Assembly: GCA_020912385.1 (NCBI GenBank)
Contig: CP087208.1
Coordinates: 1,488,001 to 1,552,000 of the forward strand
Length of the DNA: 64,000 nucleotides
Direction: 5' to 3'
From: Neofusicoccum parvum
Lineage: Eukaryota; Ascomycota; Dothideomycetes; Botryosphaeriales; Botryosphaeriaceae
Shown here: in pieces, positions 12,132-22,727 of the stretch
How the letters are laid out: the number at the start of each line of letters is the position of its first letter
Position numbering within the stretch: position 1 is the first letter of the stretch
Program-made: the position numbers and the translations under genes
Notes under the pieces: generated by a model
Told to the model about the DNA's origin: nothing
Seen by the model: only the letters and a program-made list of their open reading frames with translations
The model's database searches: none

Positions 12132-13274
12132 GTTGACAGGTATAAACGAATGGCTGACCCAAAAATGTAAAGAAAGCCCGATGAACTTCGATGAGATGAA
12201 GTTGGAGAGAGAATGTGGTTGTTGAACTTTGAAGACAGAAGGAGTTCGCGCAGTTGGTTTTATACCCATTTATGCCCATCTTCCTCTGCCTGTGGAACGC
12301 TACATGTCATCAGATCGACTATCCATTCGGAAAAATCGGAAATTCTCTGAGGTTCACCTGCTGCGAAGGTCAACACCATGTATCATGGCATCGAGTGTTG
12401 AGTCAGATGCGAGGGAGTATCGCGGCCACAAAAGGAAAGGCTCTTGTCTGGAAATTGGAGAGTGTACCGTTCCTCAGACCTCTCCCAAAGCCGTGCAGTA
12501 ATAGGCGAGCGGCGGATGTGTGGACGAGTCGGGCCTCGGAAGGGAAGACCGAATTCTCGCATAAAGTGGCCCCTGCTCGACAAACGCGGACGTGCATACG
12601 GAGCCGCGAGCGTTGGATTAACAATGTGCCCAACCACGTCGCGAGACGTTTTCGTGTATGACAGAAAGCTCCTTACTCGGACCAATCGCAGTCTGGTGAC
12701 AAAAACGCTCCAATCTTACACAGACCATCTTCTTCCAGGCCACCCACGAGTTAGCGCGATAAACTTATCTCCAATAAGCTTGGTGTACGAAGCTTGGCTC
12801 TTGCTTGTGTTGAGTCTTAGTTCTACGGCGAGACTGCGACTCCAAGAGGAAAAGAGCTACAAAGCGCAGGCCTCTATGGAGCAATTTGTACTACTCAGGA
12901 ACTCGTGTACTGCCTCACCGTTTCTTGAGACATTTCAGTATATTGACACGTGGGACTGGAAATATCCGTCTAGTCCGTCGGTACACAGCATCAATAGTTG
13001 CCTCTGTTCTCCGGGGTCATCTCAGGGACAACGGCAACGACAAAACACTATTCCACTGGGGCACAGACGCCGAATTCAGTCCGATGGTCTGACGCCCTGT
13101 GATGAAGCCGGCCTGCTCGTTCGATGATGGTAGAGCTGAAGTGTTTGAACAGCGTATAAATATCACGATGCTCGTAGGCCAACCACCACTTCTCACTCAT
13201 CAGCTCATTCACCAACTCCTCTAACCACTACTTCATCGTACGTTTTGCACACCGCATCACCACCTCAATACACC
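12132..13274. other. Intergenic region, divergent promoters
   Basis: The two small secreted-protein genes point away from each other across this stretch. A 227-codon plus-strand open frame (12444-13127) has no signal, domain or coding-like composition that I can see, and I treat it as chance. A TATAAATA box for the right-hand gene is annotated separately. Confidence 0.5.
13155..13162 (+). promoter_or_regulatory. TATA box of the 102-aa secreted protein gene
   Basis: TATAAATA lies 113 bases before the ATG at 13275. A CA-rich leader follows, as is common for strongly expressed fungal secreted-protein genes. Confidence 0.55.
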
Positions 13275-13756
13275 ATGCAATTCTCCGCTACTCTCCTCGC
13301 ACTTACGGCCGTCGCCGCCACCCAGTAAGTCAATATACTCCTCACTTTCGCACCGAGTGTTTGTTCTGTATCTAATGAAAACAGCTTCGGCTTTGCTGCT
13401 GCACGCCAGCATGCCCACTGTGCCTGCCAGGCTGCCAGTGGCGGTGAGGTTGATGCCGTCGTGACCGCTATGGTCGTTCAGTACAACCCCAACAAGTGGG
13501 AACTCGGTTCGTTCTACACATGCGGAGAAAGAAAGATTTATTAGATTTGCTAATGCCTGAGCTGCAGCATCAACCCCATCAACTTTGGAGCAGGGCGCTC
13601 ACTTCGCCGGAACCTATGTATGTCTTTACCATGGTGTATTAATTGTGGATGTACTGATGATTTGTCCAGGCGATCCCCAAGAGTGGCAGTATTGATGGAG
13701 ATGACTTCTACAACCAATGCAAGGAGTACGGTGCTGCCGACTCTACCTGCTTCTAA
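13275..13756 (+). CDS. Small secreted cysteine-containing protein (102 aa, four exons)
   Basis: Exons 13275-13324, 13385-13506, 13568-13617 and 13670-13756 join to an exact 102-codon frame. Introns are 60, 61 and 52 bases, with donors GTAAGT, GTTCGT and GTATGT. The start MQFSATLLALTAVAA is a classic signal peptide. The mature protein of about 85 residues has CACQAASGG near its start and QCKEYG and STCF at its end, so four cysteines could form two disulfides. The density of introns in so short a gene and the TATA box 113 bases upstream support a real gene. No domain is recognised; size and secretion make it an effector-like candidate, which is inference. Confidence 0.82.
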
Positions 13757-14146
13757 ACCTATCTTCACCTTCTATATTGAGGTTTTCCCTATTCCAGTAG
13801 GATTCCCTCGACTACCAGGGCGTTGTCCTTTCTTCTGTAATAGTTTAGCTTGAGCCTACAAGCTTAATATAATCTTTGAAAAGCCCCTTGCAGACCCAGA
13901 ACCACTTAATTATCATATCTAGCCGGAAGGCTCGTGATGACTTCGCCTAGTACGAACTTCGTTCTTAGCTCCCAAAGTATGGCCAAACAGCTGGCAAGTC
14001 CTGCAACGCTCGGGTGAATCTACACGTTAGTAACCTGGCAATTTTCCTTGCGAATGCTAGTTTAAGTGCATTACATATACGTATTATTGGCCATGATTTC
14101 GCACATAGACTACATTTCCCATTGAAGCTCTGTAGTATTCTCTGAG
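13757..14146. other. Intergenic, convergent gene ends
   Basis: Three-prime flanks of the small secreted protein (plus) and the tyrosinase (minus). I see nothing else in it. Confidence 0.5.
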
Positions 14147-15322
14147 CTATACGTACTCAGCACAAATCACATTACCTCCGAGGTCCATAACCTCCCCGAC
14201 AGTGACATTGGGAATAAGGCTGGCCATCCAAAGATTGTGATTCAGTGTAGTCACGTTCCCATCATCACCAAAATAGTCCGTCATGGATGCTGGAGGAGAA
14301 GTGAAGTTGTTGACAGACAGGAAGTCTTCGGTGGGGATGTTCTCGCCGGCCATGTCGTAAAGGCGGCTGGGCAAGTCGGCCGACTGCCACTCCCACCACA
14401 GCCTGTCTAGATTTGCATGATGCAGAAAGAAGATGCTGTCTTCATGTGTGTCAGTAATGGCATCACGCAGCGTGCAAGCTTGGACTTACCTCCGGGGCTC
14501 AGAATTGCATCCTGCATGGTTCCGCCGACTCCCGCATGCGCAGATCCGTGTGGCTGTGTGGCCCAGCAGTCCCAGGCGACGGAGTAGTTCGTCATGGCGA
14601 AGCACCCATCCAAGTACGTCTGGTTTGCACCGTAGAAAGTCTTCACATTGAAGTCGCGGCTGAGGCAGTACGGAGTGTTGTTGCTTGCGGGTGAGATGTT
14701 CAGGGTCAGGTTGGCCAAGGGCCCATCGGCAACGCAGTTGTCGTCCCCAACGCCATTACCACCAAAGCCCGTATCTGCGTCCCATACGACAGAATTGGTG
14801 ATATTGTCTGCATCGTCGACTTCGTACCAATAACTACAATCTGTAAGTTGGGGGTGTGGCGATGCAAGCGGCTCACTTACGGCTGGTATCCGGTGTAATT
14901 ACACTCGGTCCGCAAGAGGTGTTCATGGAGATGAACGTAATAGCGATGCCACGGAAGGAAGGCGCCCTAGCCGAATAAGTATCTTGTTGTGTTCCCATTG
15001 CCCTTGTACTCACCACACCATGGATTACGTTGGACTGCACAACGTGGACCCAGTGAAGCTCATCCCATCTGTTCTTTGCGCCATCTAGACCAGACTTAGG
15101 CGGAGATGACATTAAACACAGTTCTGCGTCAATATATTCGTGTTTCTCGGTAGTGGTGAGATTGTGCCTGACTCTCATTAGCTCAGCACATTTTCGTGTT
15201 TTCCACAATGCTTACCATGCTTTGCGTTGCGCTTTTGTTCCACAAATCTCACTCTTTTTCGTCAAATGAGACGCAGTAATCAGGGATGCAGAGAGTACCA
15301 GACCAACAATTTGCTTTAGCAT
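14147..15322 (-). CDS. Secreted tyrosinase, copy 1
   Basis: Five exons (15322-15216, 15167-15014, 14966-14881, 14833-14490, 14439-14147) with introns of 47-50 bases join to an exact 327-codon frame. Signal peptide MLKQIVGLVLSASLITA. The common central domain is clear: TTTEKHEYIDAELCL, VHVVQSNVIHG and FLPWHRYYVHLHE carry the CuA histidines; GSAHAGVGG and FFLHHANLDRLWWEWQ carry the CuB histidines. The oxidation of mono- or diphenols by a type 3 dicopper centre is established for the family. Oddity: the motif normally read PYWDW is PYWYEVDD here. No C-terminal extension is present, so this is the short secreted class rather than melanin-type long tyrosinase. A second tyrosinase lies 6 kb away on the opposite strand. 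Confidence 0.9.
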
Positions 15323-16505
15323 CATGTTGATTGTTTTCTAGCCAGATTGTTGCAGGAACGAGTCGAGACCTCAGCTTCCCCTTATATATCAATCTATCGT
15401 GAACTGAAGAGCACCGCCGCGAGCGACGCGTAACTGTGTTCGAGTACACGGAAAGACGGCATGTTGTTGTCTCTACCCCTATTCCAAAGTTCGATGAACA
15501 GCCACTCACTTGCACAGTAGAAAGTGCGAAAGGTCCCAGCGCAACAAAAAGCTTGCTCCTGCTTCGGAACAGTGCAAGAAAACCCTCGGTAGCTGTTAAT
15601 CCAATAGAAACTCGACAAAAGAGCGGCAGGGTCACCAAGCATCCTTGAATCAACTGCCGAGAACAAAGCCAATTCGAACGCGCGTTTGAATGACGTGCCA
15701 TTGCACAGGTCAAGTAAAACTCGGCATATAAGCTGTGATCTTATCCCGAAACTGTGAGCAATAGTCTTGGCAAGTTTCTTAGCGTCCCTCCTAGAGTGGG
15801 TGGTGCGCCGTACACCGTATAAGTTACAGTATATGGTAAAGCGGCCACTCGGACACAACGCGGCTACTGACGTGGACAGCTTCTGAAAATTTCCGCTTTC
15901 ACCGAGAAGTCGGCAATTTGCCAACCAGGAGCATCCAGTCAGGCTTGTTAATGCATTTATGTAGCAGACGGTGTTTTAGCTACGCACTACTTCTACTTAC
16001 AGTCGACTGTCTCTACAACGACAATAAAGAATCTACGCCTGATATCAATGGAGACTTTGATCTTTGATCTTCCAATCAACATGAATTGTTTTCAAAGCCT
16101 GTGACCGGTGCCCCTGATCTGCGCTCAACATCTCTGCCATACGGAGCATGCGCACCCGCTGGGTATGCATACGGTACACCGCCTTTGATGAACGCGTCAT
16201 TGTCGTTTTTCGATGCTACTGTCGTCGTTCTGGAACTCTGAGTTTCGTTTCTTTGCACCACATACATCTCAGATCTTCCCGTGCTTCCGGTCCGAACTTC
16301 CAATACGGTCTAGAGGCTTACGTTTTTTACAATGCATCCTTGCTCATTGGTAGTCTGATTTGAGGGACGGCGGTGATTTCTGGCGTAACACAAAGGCGCT
16401 GAGCAATCATATAAGAGGAGTTTCGTGTACTGCAGTCGCCCTCCATCAGCACAGCATCGCTTCCATCAAGAATTTCGCTTCTTTAAAACCGCCCTATACT
16501 TCAAA
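15323..16505. other. Intergenic, divergent promoters of tyrosinase 1 and the dioxygenase relic
   Basis: A 176-codon minus-strand frame at 15394-15924 overlaps the tyrosinase 1 promoter and shows no domain or splice pattern, so I do not call it. No repeats are seen. Confidence 0.45.
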
Positions 16506-17306
16506 ATGGTCAACAACAAGGTCATCGGCGCCGCTGCGCTCTATCCTGACCTTTGCCGCCACCGAGGTCATGGCCCATCCCGGTCACAACCACAAGGCGG
16601 AGGCCCTTGAGCGCAGGTCCGCCGTAGCAAACATGAGCAGGCGTTCTCTTGCCCATTGTCAGGACAAGCTGGCGGCTCGTGGTTTGGATGTTAAGAATGT
16701 CCAGCGTCGCCAGGCTATGGCTCAGCAGCTTCGCAAGGGTGCTTTGGCGAAGCGTGACTTTGACACGGTTCTGAACACGACTCACCACTCGACCCTTACG
16801 GGAATCACTCCCAACATCGATCCGAGCACGCTGTTTGTTGGCAACAACTCCTGCGTTCTCGCTCCTGAGACCACTGAAGGCCCTTACTGTAAGCCTCCGG
16901 ATCTATGACAGTTAATTGTTAGCTGACAAGCTCCAAGACATTGTTGGAGAGCTGTTCCGCTCCAACGTCACTGATGACATGGCCGGTATCCCGCTTTACA
17001 TGGACATTCAGCTGATCAACACGAACACCTGCGAGCCTCTCGAGGGCGTTGCTCTGGACTTCTGGTGGGTCTCTCTCTTGTACAGCAATATTCAGTGACT
17101 AATCAATCTCCCACAGGCACTGCAATGCTACTAGTGTCTACTCCGGCGTCTCCGCCAGTGGCAACGGCAACTCTGACACTGATACTGCTAACCTCAACGC
17201 CACCTACGGCCGCGGCATTCAGGCCACCGACATTGAGGGTGCTCTGCAGTTCCAGTCCATTTTCCCGGGTCACTACATGTCTCGTAAATCTCATTCGTGG
17301 CCGTGA
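16506..17306 (+). pseudogene. Decayed secreted intradiol ring-cleavage dioxygenase-like gene
   Basis: The coding pattern matches fungal secreted intradiol dioxygenase-like proteins: a signal sequence, MAHPGHNH, RRQAMAQQLRKG, NNSCVLAPETTEGPY, IPLYMDIQLINTNTCEPL, FWHCNATSVYSG and FQSIFPGHY. Apparent introns are 16889-16922 (34 bases, unusually short) and 17065-17116. Two lesions: the ATG at 16506 and the HPGHNH frame are out of register by one base within the signal peptide (near 16545), and after PGHY the sequence becomes MSRKSHSW and stops at a TGA (17304-17306). The metal-binding His pair and the rest of the domain are therefore lost. Intact relatives are well over 300 aa. It probably once acted extracellularly on catechol-type aromatics beside the two tyrosinases. 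Confidence 0.78.
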
Positions 17307-17938
17307 AACCGCCATGATCTACGTTCTAATTGATTAACCCTCGCCGTAAATGAACCTAATCGCGTCTCGCAAAGCCGGCCAAATCTTCTGTTTCTCAAGC
17401 CAGGCAACCCCAATTCCAAGAGTGATGAGCGTTATTGTCGAACTGTGGGTGGACCTCAGGTCCTGAACTGTGTGAGGTCAGAAGAAAGAACTGAATTTCT
17501 GACTGTGTACTTCTGCCTGTCTCCCAAGAGAGAGGCCGGTAGGCTTGCTTATATATGTGAGTGATAGCTACATAACCGAGGATACTAAAGATCCGAGAAA
17601 GAGTGCCGATGCGGGGTTGGACACTAAGGAGTGCTGCTGCCTAAAGGATAGAATATTCGAGATAAAGGGGATGCCTGAGGTAGTAAGGCAAGAAAGTCTG
17701 ACATAAGGGAAAAAGAGTGCTGCCTAAAGCAGGGGATTCTGGTTGACAGTTATTGATATGAAAGTCCCGAAAAAGGCGCCGATTGATGTTTTGTCAAGGC
17801 CAAAGATTGGCATACTAAAAATACTCTGCCAATACCGAAAATTTGTAAGAATTCAACTTAGACTTGGAGAGAATATTAAAGGTACTTACCACTATCAGGC
17901 TAGCTGGGGCGAAAACAAGCGCAATCACTGATATCATC
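17307..17938. repeat. Gene-free stretch with degenerate direct repeats
   Basis: No gene. Short motifs recur imperfectly, such as GAGTGCTGCTGCCTAAAG near 17630 and GAGTGCTGCCTAAAG near 17716, and AAGATCCGAGAAAGAGTGCC near 17588 against AAGTCCCGAAAAAGGCGCC near 17762. This suggests an old, diverged duplication of roughly 90-175 bases. Origin unknown. Confidence 0.4.
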
Positions 17939-18862
17939 TTAGATTGCGATATTTCTTTGTGTGCGATTAGGTTCATAATCTTGGAGCAAGTCAGCTTTCC
18001 GCTGGGTTAATTTGAGCTGATGACGGACGAGGTTTATCTGAACCTGGACACGATCTTTCAGACCTGCAATCTGGGTTTTGCGGCTTCTAGTGAGTCCAAT
18101 TTCGAACAAAATATTGTCCAGGTTAGGCTGCCGGTAGAAGTCGCCTGTGTTGCTACCACAGGCAGTTCTGCAGTCCGGATGAGCCTCTTCATTCATGAGT
18201 TGTAAGAGAAACTCCCAGACTTCGATCTCGAACTGAACTGTGCGATCGATGAAGGTGAGGGCATTGTGACACAAGTGAAGAATATTCATCGTATCAAGGA
18301 AATTATCGGGCCACCGGATAAGAGTCCTGTGGGGATCATTCCAGGGTGTTGACAGGGTCTGTACTTCGGCTCCCAGAATCTCATCATCTCTGACTCGACG
18401 ATTATGCTCCGAGCTGTGACCACACTCCTTCGTGAGCGTAATGAGGATTGTGATAACTTTGTGCCATTCTGGCATACCCTTTTGGCTGCTTTCTAGAATT
18501 TGCACCAGTCTGGTAAGATCTTTCAACTCATCGTCGAAGAGAAGACAGTGTATGGAAGAAATGGACGAGTCATGCAATGCAACTCGAATAGTACAGAAAA
18601 TCTCCCTGACAGGTGCCTTGGGAGTGGAGAATAGAATGTCTATCGGGCGTGTGTTAGAATGGTTTTTATTGAAGAACTGAGCAGGTAAGCGTACGTAGAA
18701 CTTTCTCTCCATCATTCTGTTCTACGAATAGAGCGATGACTCTATGGATTGAAGAAATAACTTCCTCAACTTTGTCATGAAAGCGTAAAGTGTCTGTAAT
18801 CTGGTGGAAGATGTCCCTCTCTACAGTGAGGCTCCGTAGCGTGCCGTTTCCTGTGCCGGCGC
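17939..18862 (-). CDS. Hypothetical protein, N-terminus unresolved
   Basis: Two exons are clear on the minus strand: upstream from about 18862 to 18695, then 18639-17939 after a 55-base GTACGC-to-ATAG intron. The junction keeps frame (EKVL then HILFSTPKAPVREI). The product is acidic and helical, with segments such as DIFHQITDTLRF, EEVISSIHRVIALFVEQ, IRWPDNFLDTMNILHLC and FEIEVWEFLLQLMNEE, and a basic Arg/Lys-rich tail. No start codon is obvious upstream: a TAA interrupts the frame just before 18862, so at least one more 5' exon or a truncation must be assumed. I do not recognise the family. The pattern resembles helical N-terminal regions of fungal multidomain proteins, but this is only an impression. 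Confidence 0.45.
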
Positions 18863-20155
18863 TTCGGCTTTGTTAATGGCGCTTCTATTAGAATCTCGAG
18901 CACCGCTTACATGAGAGTGAACGTGGATTCCTTGTTTAGTTCATTGGGAGTCTGTTATTTTCATGAGTCAGTGATAAGAAGACCGCAGGTTTGTACGTGT
19001 TCTTACCGAGACGAATCGAGCCACGTCCAAGGGGCCGTACCAGTCTCCGCGGAGTTCTCCTACGTCATTAACGACTATACAATAAAGCAGAATGTGAGCC
19101 TTACGGGACGTCAAAGGTGCCCTAGCGCAATAGAGACGGGTCTTCGTGGATTGCTTGTCTGCAAAGTTTACTTCCTATGATAGATTAGCGACATTGAAGG
19201 CTAGACTCATATGCATTGTACTCGCACGCACAATTTTATCATCTGCCATCTTATCTATGTCGATAGCGACTACTATGCATGTGAAAAATGTCTTCTTTGA
19301 TATTTGAATGATGTCGAAGTGTTTGAAATAACTACGACTTGGGAGTATGGGCCAGCTGCGCATTTATACAGCGGAGTGGAATTCTAGTTTCAGCTTGATC
19401 AACAATCATGCTGTCAGCTTGGTCCCAGACTCCATAGACTAATGCCGTCATATTTTGGCCAAAACGGTGCAGATGCATGCGGGGAAACGGGTAAGGCTGC
19501 AAGTGTGCGGAAGGGATCAATGCGGCGTTTCGCTAATGGAGGCGGATGTCGAATCACTTTAGCAGACGTCATGCTGTACAACCATGAATTACCGTCGGCG
19601 AACCGTAGCCCGCCACATCTCAGCTGGACCCTGTGCTCAGATATCATATTACTTTAGGAGCCCAAAGCTGGTATAGAGTACCCGTAGGACTGCGCATGCC
19701 GCAATCGTATCTATGTACGGCCAAGCGAGTCGTTTGTCGGTATTTCGCTCGTACCGCTGCATTGGGTCTGGGCGTGAACACAACAGCACAAGGAGCACAA
19801 CCCTGAAAGTTTTCCTCACGAAGACCTTTGATCATTCTATTATGGAAAAAGTGGGAATAGTATGTTTACGTGCAATTATAGGAGCTGCTTAGAGCTTAGA
19901 AGTACAGGCCGTGAGCATAAGACATTCTTGATCGATATCCCGGTGCGGCATAGCGCAGCTGAAGGGAAATGGTCTGGCATTAACATCTAGGTCCTGGGTC
20001 AGTAACTGCGAAGTGGGTACCGAGTGCGGCGCAGACAAAAAGGTTCCGCATCTCTATAAATCTGTAGCAAATTACGTCATTGTATATTAGTCCATCTATA
20101 GTTAGCGCAAGAGGAGGCTATATAAGGGCACCTCCCCAACCCTCCTCTCAACAAT

Positions 20156-20456
20156 ATGCCAACTTTCTCACTACTTTGCAAGATCATCCACTTTGCTACA
20201 AAATCAGCGACTCGGAATGAATGTTATGGGAGAGAGCGAGTCTCCCTTGCACCACTACTACCAAACAAGATGGTTTCTAGAATCGGACTCTTGCTCAAAG
20301 AGCTCAACACTACGGCAAGCAAAATGGAAGACGGCACCATTCCGGAGTCGGCGAGGGTGGCTGCGCTATAAATAGCAATAAAGCTCGTGGCAGCTCTGGA
20401 GAAGCTAGAAGATGCTGTTTTAAAACTTGCGTACAGCGTACGGTACCTCTTATAAG
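20156..20456 (+). pseudogene. Possible relic of an O-methyltransferase-like N-terminus
   Basis: After an ATG-led stretch, the frame reading MVSRIGLLLKELNT continues to ESARVAAL, meets a TAA at about 20369, and continues coding-like as IAIKLVAALEKLEDAVLKLAYS before a second stop. The spacing recalls the helical N-terminal region of fungal O-methyltransferases, but no catalytic part follows. An upstream TATATAAG (about 20118) suggests it once had a promoter. Low confidence: it could also be a short chance frame. Confidence 0.22.
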
Positions 20457-20532
20457 CCATGATAACATGTTCTAATTGCGTCATCTAGCCTGTGATCTGT
20501 ATATTTTCTATGTCGTATAATACATAGCGACC

Positions 20533-20607
20533 GAATGGTAGACTGTGTCAATATAGAACACAAGACTGAGTGTATCCCGATTCCCACTAAACGTTAGTCT
20601 ACCATTC
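20533..20607. repeat. 12-base perfect inverted repeat (stem 20533-20544 / 20596-20607)
   Basis: GAATGGTAGACT is followed 51 bases later by its exact reverse complement AGTCTACCATTC. The intervening DNA is AT-rich and noncoding. It could be the end of a small inverted-repeat transposon relic or a hairpin-forming site. Confidence 0.5.
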
Positions 20608-21245
20608 CATTTTAAAGAAAAGGGTAGTAATTAAGAGATATTCTATTCACTTCGGACAACCTCTAGATGCGCCACGCCAACAAGAGCGACGCAATAAGGA
20701 TATGAATAAGCAGCACTACGCTGACAAAGGCAGCCAAGTAAGATTTAACTGCTTTTAGTGCCGTCAAATCGGGCTGAAAAGATTTCGGCGGTGGCTACTA
20801 TATTAGTAAATTGCACGGACTTCTTTGTCGTTAAAATCGCGTAAAGTCGGCATTCGAAACCTCTCTACTACGTAGTACCAAGCAAAGTTACGAGACTTGG
20901 CTCTAAAGGGGTTGGTCTGGCTTGAAGAATTAGCATTCGGTCCGAACGCGCTTTAGCGGAGGACACATTTAATCTATATACGGGTTTCAACGGTCAGTCT
21001 CCACCGAGGAATCGTGAACATGCCGCATACTACCGCATATCTCCGTAGACGCTTCACCATGACTCAAATGCCCAACAAACCTACGGTACGGATATGAACG
21101 GCAAAACTGTTACCTACGCGTAGCGAGGAAGACCAAGACAATGAACTGTGCGTTTTAGAGGTCTTGCTCGACTTAGACCGTACAAAGCAACATCCGCTGA
21201 GTTTGATATCGAGAATACTACTCAAATGTCCTGTATAGGACATCC

Positions 21246-21395
21246 AATACACTTGTATAGCGATTATTAAGACCCTACGGCTCGGAGAAAAAAGCTAGAA
21301 TCTTGGCACATGTCCGTCCATATGCACTTGTGCAGCGATGGCTAAGACCCTGCGGCTTAGAAGAAATAATCTAGAATCTTGGCATAGGACTCGCA
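21246..21395 (+). repeat. 75-base tandem duplication upstream of tyrosinase 2
   Basis: Two adjacent units share CACTTGT...AGCGAT...TAAGACCCT.CGGCT and CTAGAATCTTGGCA at a spacing of 75 bases (first CACTTG at 21250, second at 21325). Differences are mostly transitions (A for G, T for C). The second unit ends about 115 bases before the tyrosinase 2 ATG. Confidence 0.55.
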
Positions 21396-21422
21396 GGATT
21401 CGGATGCCTCGGAGGAGACTGA

Positions 21423-21430
21423 TATATAAA
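21423..21430 (+). promoter_or_regulatory. TATA box of tyrosinase 2
   Basis: TATATAAA lies 81 bases upstream of the ATG at 21511. A pyrimidine-rich leader with a CAACAACAGAAG stretch follows. Confidence 0.6.
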
Positions 21431-21510
21431 AGACAGCATCATCCAGGTTCTTTCTAAAACTTCAACAACAGAAGACACAGCATCCGCTTCTCTTCTAAGC
21501 ATACTTGATC

Positions 21511-22727
21511 ATGTATTCCTTCCGGAATACCTCGGTTTTCGCTTTTTTAGCTCTGGCTCTCTCGTGGTTAGTCGACTGCGCTGGATCTAATGCGTTGATC
21601 GTTCGGAAGGAATGGTAAGTCACGTTCGTACTATCTACGTGTGTCTCGCGCTGACAAGGTATCAGGAGATCTCTCACTGCCGGAGAAAAATCGTCCTATA
21701 TTAATGCCGTGAAGTGCATGCTACAAAAGCCACCTATCACGTCAAACACTACACTTCCTGGAGTTCAGAACCGGTTTGAAGATTTTCTGGGAGACCATAT
21801 CCTTCAGGCAAACTTCACGCATTTTGTTGTAAGATCATAGTCGCAACCATTCAATCGAGCCTCCACTAATATGTTTTTCCGTAAGGGACATTTCTACCCT
21901 TGGCATCGTCTATTAGTTTGGGCGTACGAGCGAGAAATTCGAGCGTGTGGCTTTGATGGAGGGCAACCATACTGGGATTGGTCTCTCGATGCCAACTCGA
22001 CCGAAGACTTCCTCAACTCGGAGATATTCGACCACGACTCAGGTTTTGGCGGGAATGGCGCGTACGTTGCTGGCACTGAAGAAGACCCTGAGCCGGGAAT
22101 TCCAATAACAGCGGCTGGAATTCCAGTCGACATATCCGATCGTAGTGGAGGCGGATGCGTCACCGATGGACCATTTGCGAATATGACTATCCACCTAGGC
22201 CCAGGGACTAACGTAGAGTTCTACGAGTGGTGCGTGCGGCGGGACTTCGTACCGTCGCAGTTCCTAGCCTGTGCCAATTCCACTTCGGTGGCTACGGCGA
22301 TGAATTACCCCAATTTTGGGTTATTCAGCCGTGAGAGCGAGATCTTAGCACACGGTGCCGGTCATATCAGCATCGGCGGGCTTTACGGCGTTCTGACAGA
22401 CTTTTGGGCAAGTCGTAAGTGATACCACCTTGTTTAAAGATAAAACATTGGGGCTCATTACTCATAGCTGGAGATCCACTCTTCTACCTTCATCATGCCA
22501 ACATGGATCGACTCTGGTCGTCATGGCAGTCAAGAAACTTTTCCTCACGACTGACGGATATATCTGGCCCCTTGATACCTAATGACTGGTTGAATGAGAA
22601 CGGAGGCAACGTAACGCTGGATGATACCGTCCACGTGGGCGCCGCCACGGATTTAACGAGGTCTGTTAGAGAACTCATGGATATTAGTCAACCCACATTG
22701 GGTTATATCTACGAGGATCTTTATTAG
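21511..22727 (+). CDS. Secreted tyrosinase, copy 2
   Basis: Exons 21511-21614, 21666-21828, 21886-22414 and 22468-22727 join to an exact 351-codon frame; introns are 51, 57 and 53 bases. Signal peptide MYSFRNTSVFAFLALALSW, cleaved near DCAGS. The tyrosinase central domain is complete: FEDFLGDHILQANFTH and GHFYPWHRLLVWAYERE (CuA), GGQPYWDWSLDA, AHGAGHISIGG, and PGDPLFYLHHANMDRLWSSW (CuB). Unlike copy 1 it keeps the canonical PYWDW motif. Intron positions near the KEW and SPGD/PGD motifs correspond to those in copy 1, so the two are related by an old duplication. It is oriented away from copy 1. Likely an extracellular phenol oxidase, substrate unknown. Confidence 0.92.

Larger units (their letters stand above)
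18863..21510. other. Long gene-poor region with relics and repeats
   Basis: No intact gene. Features seen: a possible coding relic at 20156-20456, an inverted repeat at 20533-20607, and a 75-base tandem duplication at about 21246-21395. Short frames elsewhere are unsupported. Around 20690-20800 one plus-strand frame (RRNKDMNKQHYADKGSQ, then stops) may be a transposon fragment, but it is too short to name. Confidence 0.45.

Noticed and set aside
12444..13127. 227-codon plus-strand frame
   Set aside because: No signal, domain or splice context; lies in a divergent promoter region.
15394..15924. 176-codon minus-strand frame upstream of tyrosinase 1
   Set aside because: No recognisable motif and it occupies the expected promoter.
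20690..20800. Retroelement Gag zinc-knuckle fragment
   Set aside because: Only a vague RFNCF...CRQIG likeness with stops; too short to support.
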